From: JAGOUY01 sp964541725
Lineage (GTDB): Bacteria; Patescibacteriota; Patescibacteriia; 2-12-FULL-60-25
Reading direction: 5' to 3'
Length of the DNA: 12,885 bases
Assembly: GCA_964541725.1 (NCBI GenBank)
Contig: CAZIQG010000028.1
Span: forward strand, 1 to 12,885
The notes below the pieces were generated by a model, which made no database searches, was not told where the DNA came from, and saw only the letters and a program-made list of their open reading frames with translations. The position numbers and the translations under genes were made by a program. This document shows positions 11,530-12,885 of this stretch, one piece after another. The first letter of the stretch is position 1; every line of letters begins with the position of its first letter.

Positions 11530-12885
11530 TTAGCGGAGGCGGGACAACCATCCGAACACGATGCTCAGGTCGCTGATGAGCATGCCGAGCGAGGCGATGA
11601 GGGTGACGAGGAAGATCGGCCCGAAGATGAGCTTGCGCCAGTTCGCACCTTTGGCCTGCCCCCATGACACACCCGTGGCCCAGAGGAAGAAGGTGCCGAG
11701 GGCACTGAAGACGACTCCTTTAACGAGACCAATAAAGAAACCGTAGCCCGCGCCGTGCTTGGTGAGGAGGCCTGCGTTGACCACGAGATCGTTGGCCCAG
11801 ATGTCCCACACACGCTCCAGCAGGCTGCGCTGGGCGGTGATCTGGGTCGTGACCTGCTGGACCTCGACGGGGTGTCGGGTTCGCAGCCAGAACCAGATGG
11901 TCGTACCGACGATGACGAATAGAAAGGCGATGACCACCTTCTGCCACGTCTCGATCTTCACCTCGATCTCAGTAGCGGTAAAGAGCAGCAGCCCGATCAT
12001 TACCAACATGATTCCGTAATCGATAAAGTCCTCGGTGAGCTGAGGGTGAGGGAAGTAGGCCATGGCTCCGTAGCGCACGGTGATGATGGTGATGACCAGC
12101 GTCCCCCACTTTCTGAGCCCTTCTCGCAGACGCTCGAGCGGGACGTTTGTTCCCCGAATGGCATCCGCTACAGCATCGCTGGTGGAGAGAGCCGCACCAA
12201 TGATTGCATCGTAGATGAAGGCCCAGATGATCCCGGTGATCATGAGGGTATTGCCGGTAGTGTAGACAACGTCCAGATATCTCTCCGGCACCCCCGCGAG
12301 CCGAGCGGAGTGGATCGCCGAGCCGAGCGCGCTCCCCATCGCGAGAGGAGCCAGCGGAATGGTCAGGAGCATGATGATGGAAACGCTCCACGTGATGGGG
12401 AAGTTGAGCTTGTCCCCACGGGTGGGGAAGAGGCCAGCGATCACCCCCGACATGAACACGCCCATCGGTACCAGGATGTACATCCCGAAGACGAGCATGT
12501 ACCACCCGTACGTGACAGAAGGCGCACGCGACGAGATCCACTGGATGCGGTGGTGAGCGTCGGGCAGAAGTACGATAAGACTGATCATGTAGGCCATGTA
12601 GAACAGGTAGAGCACGATCGCCGGTGGAACCCAGGCGTCGTCGGCCGCGTCCGCGATACCGCGACCGAGTCGCTGCGCGGCCGGCACAGCCTGTGAGGCG
12701 AGATTGCTCGCTTGTTGCGCGACCTGACCGCCGAGGGTGGTGGCGGCGCTGGTCGCGGTGTTGAGGGCATTCGCTGCGGCCGCGTTCAGTGGAGAGGCCT
12801 GCTGCGGCGCGGGCGCGACCGCTTGAGCCTGCGTGCCAGGCTGAGCCCCCTGTCCCATGATGATGATCGGAGGCGCCTGAGCGCC
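11530..12885 (-). CDS. Polytopic membrane protein of unknown function, probably 5'-partial
   Basis: The first in-window ATG is at 12858 (442 aa). However, the frame stays open for the nine codons to the window edge, encoding GAQAPPIII in the same Ala/Gln/Pro-rich style, and no Shine-Dalgarno precedes that ATG. The real start is therefore probably outside. Numbered from the ATG, residues 1-75 are a low-complexity A/Q/P-rich region that becomes an Ala-rich amphipathic helix (about 25-72). About nine transmembrane helices follow, from about residue 76 to the C-terminus. There is one larger polar segment (HPVEVQQVTTQITAQRSLLE) before the last two or three helices. No family or catalytic motif is recognised. 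The gene is visibly more G+C-rich than the rest of the window. An Ala/Gln-rich tail before a membrane bundle would fit a secretion, pilus or envelope component, but this is speculative. It is followed by an intrinsic terminator. Confidence 0.78.
   Translation of the reverse strand, partial: GAQAPPIIIMGQGAQPGTQAQAVAPAPQQASPLNAAAANALNTATSAATTLGGQVAQQASNLASQAVPAAQRLGRGIADAADDAWVPPAIVLYLFYMAYMISLIVLLPDAHHRIQWISSRAPSVTYGWYMLVFGMYILVPMGVFMSGVIAGLFPTRGDKLNFPITWSVSIIMLLTIPLAPLAMGSALGSAIHSARLAGVPERYLDVVYTTGNTLMITGIIWAFIYDAIIGAALSTSDAVADAIRGTNVPLERLREGLRKWGTLVITIITVRYGAMAYFPHPQLTEDFIDYGIMLVMIGLLLFTATEIEVKIETWQKVVIAFLFVIVGTTIWFWLRTRHPVEVQQVTTQITAQRSLLERVWDIWANDLVVNAGLLTKHGAGYGFFIGLVKGVVFSALGTFFLWATGVSWGQAKGANWRKLIFGPIFLVTLIASLGMLISDLSIVFGWLSRLR

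Noticed and set aside
12046..12696. 216-aa open frame antisense to the right-hand membrane protein
   Set aside because: It is a shadow of the G+C-rich gene on the other strand: Arg/Asp/His-rich with no domain, while the opposite frame encodes regular membrane helices.
1..12885. CRISPR array, integrase, transposase or complete tRNA
   Set aside because: No regularly spaced direct repeats, no recombinase or transposase motifs, and no tRNA with paired stems were found on either strand.
1..12885. UGA recoding (as in some CPR lineages), suggested by the absence of TGA stops
   Set aside because: Long genes are intact with the standard code. Ten TAA and one TAG among 11 stops is compatible with simple stop-codon preference.

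Overview
The window looks like one stretch of a bacterial metagenome scaffold. It probably comes from the Patescibacteria/CPR radiation or a similarly small-genomed lineage. This is inferred from gene style: a Ham1-type nucleotide pyrophosphatase without the usual SHR motif, a membrane-anchored NirK, GT-C and O-antigen-ligase proteins of the kind common in CPR genomes, and short gene spacing with long hairpin terminators. No rRNA, complete tRNA or ribosomal protein is present to fix the taxonomy. The standard genetic code fits. Of the 11 stop codons, ten are TAA, one is TAG and none is TGA. A run of exactly 100 N (8420-8519) is a scaffolding gap inside a gene.

Region 1 (1-2822) is an A+T-rich cassette of five genes on the + strand. 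A perfect 49-bp inverted repeat (1-49 and 2774-2822) brackets it. The genes are an XRE-type regulator, a single-TM coiled-coil protein, a soluble protein of unknown function, a two-TM coiled-coil protein and a Ham1/ITPase-fold nucleotide pyrophosphatase. The first four are separated by only 1-3 nt and lack obvious Shine-Dalgarno sequences. The right repeat arm is half of a longer imperfect hairpin (about 2763-2886). This is the best candidate here for an undescribed, possibly mobile or defence-type module, but its function cannot be read from sequence alone.

Region 2 (2601-3252) has no credible protein gene. It holds structured repeats, two terminator-like hairpins and a degenerate tRNA-like remnant.

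Region 3 (3253-4473, +) is a copper nitrite reductase with an N-terminal membrane anchor. All catalytic ligands are present, but the axial type-1 copper Met is replaced by Gln. A bidirectional terminator separates it from the convergent operon on its right.

Region 4 (9058 down to 4729, - strand) is an apparent operon: O-antigen ligase-like protein (interrupted by the N gap), queuosine 5'-phosphate N-glycosylase (Qng1/DUF2419) and a P2-type cation ATPase with altered transport-site residues.

Region 5 (9112-9544) contains a divergent 85-aa gene of unknown function followed by an unusually long perfect terminator and an overlapping second hairpin.

Region 6 (11260 down to 9545, -) is a GT-C superfamily membrane glycosyltransferase carrying an in-frame near-perfect palindrome.

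Region 7 (11261-12885) holds a 122-bp palindromic repeat, a terminator, and a visibly G+C-richer, probably 5'-truncated polytopic membrane protein.

Taken together, the envelope genes (ligase, GT-C) suggest surface-glycan assembly. NirK, the ATPase and Qng1 point to nitrite or electron handling, cation export and micronutrient salvage. The left cassette looks foreign to the rest.
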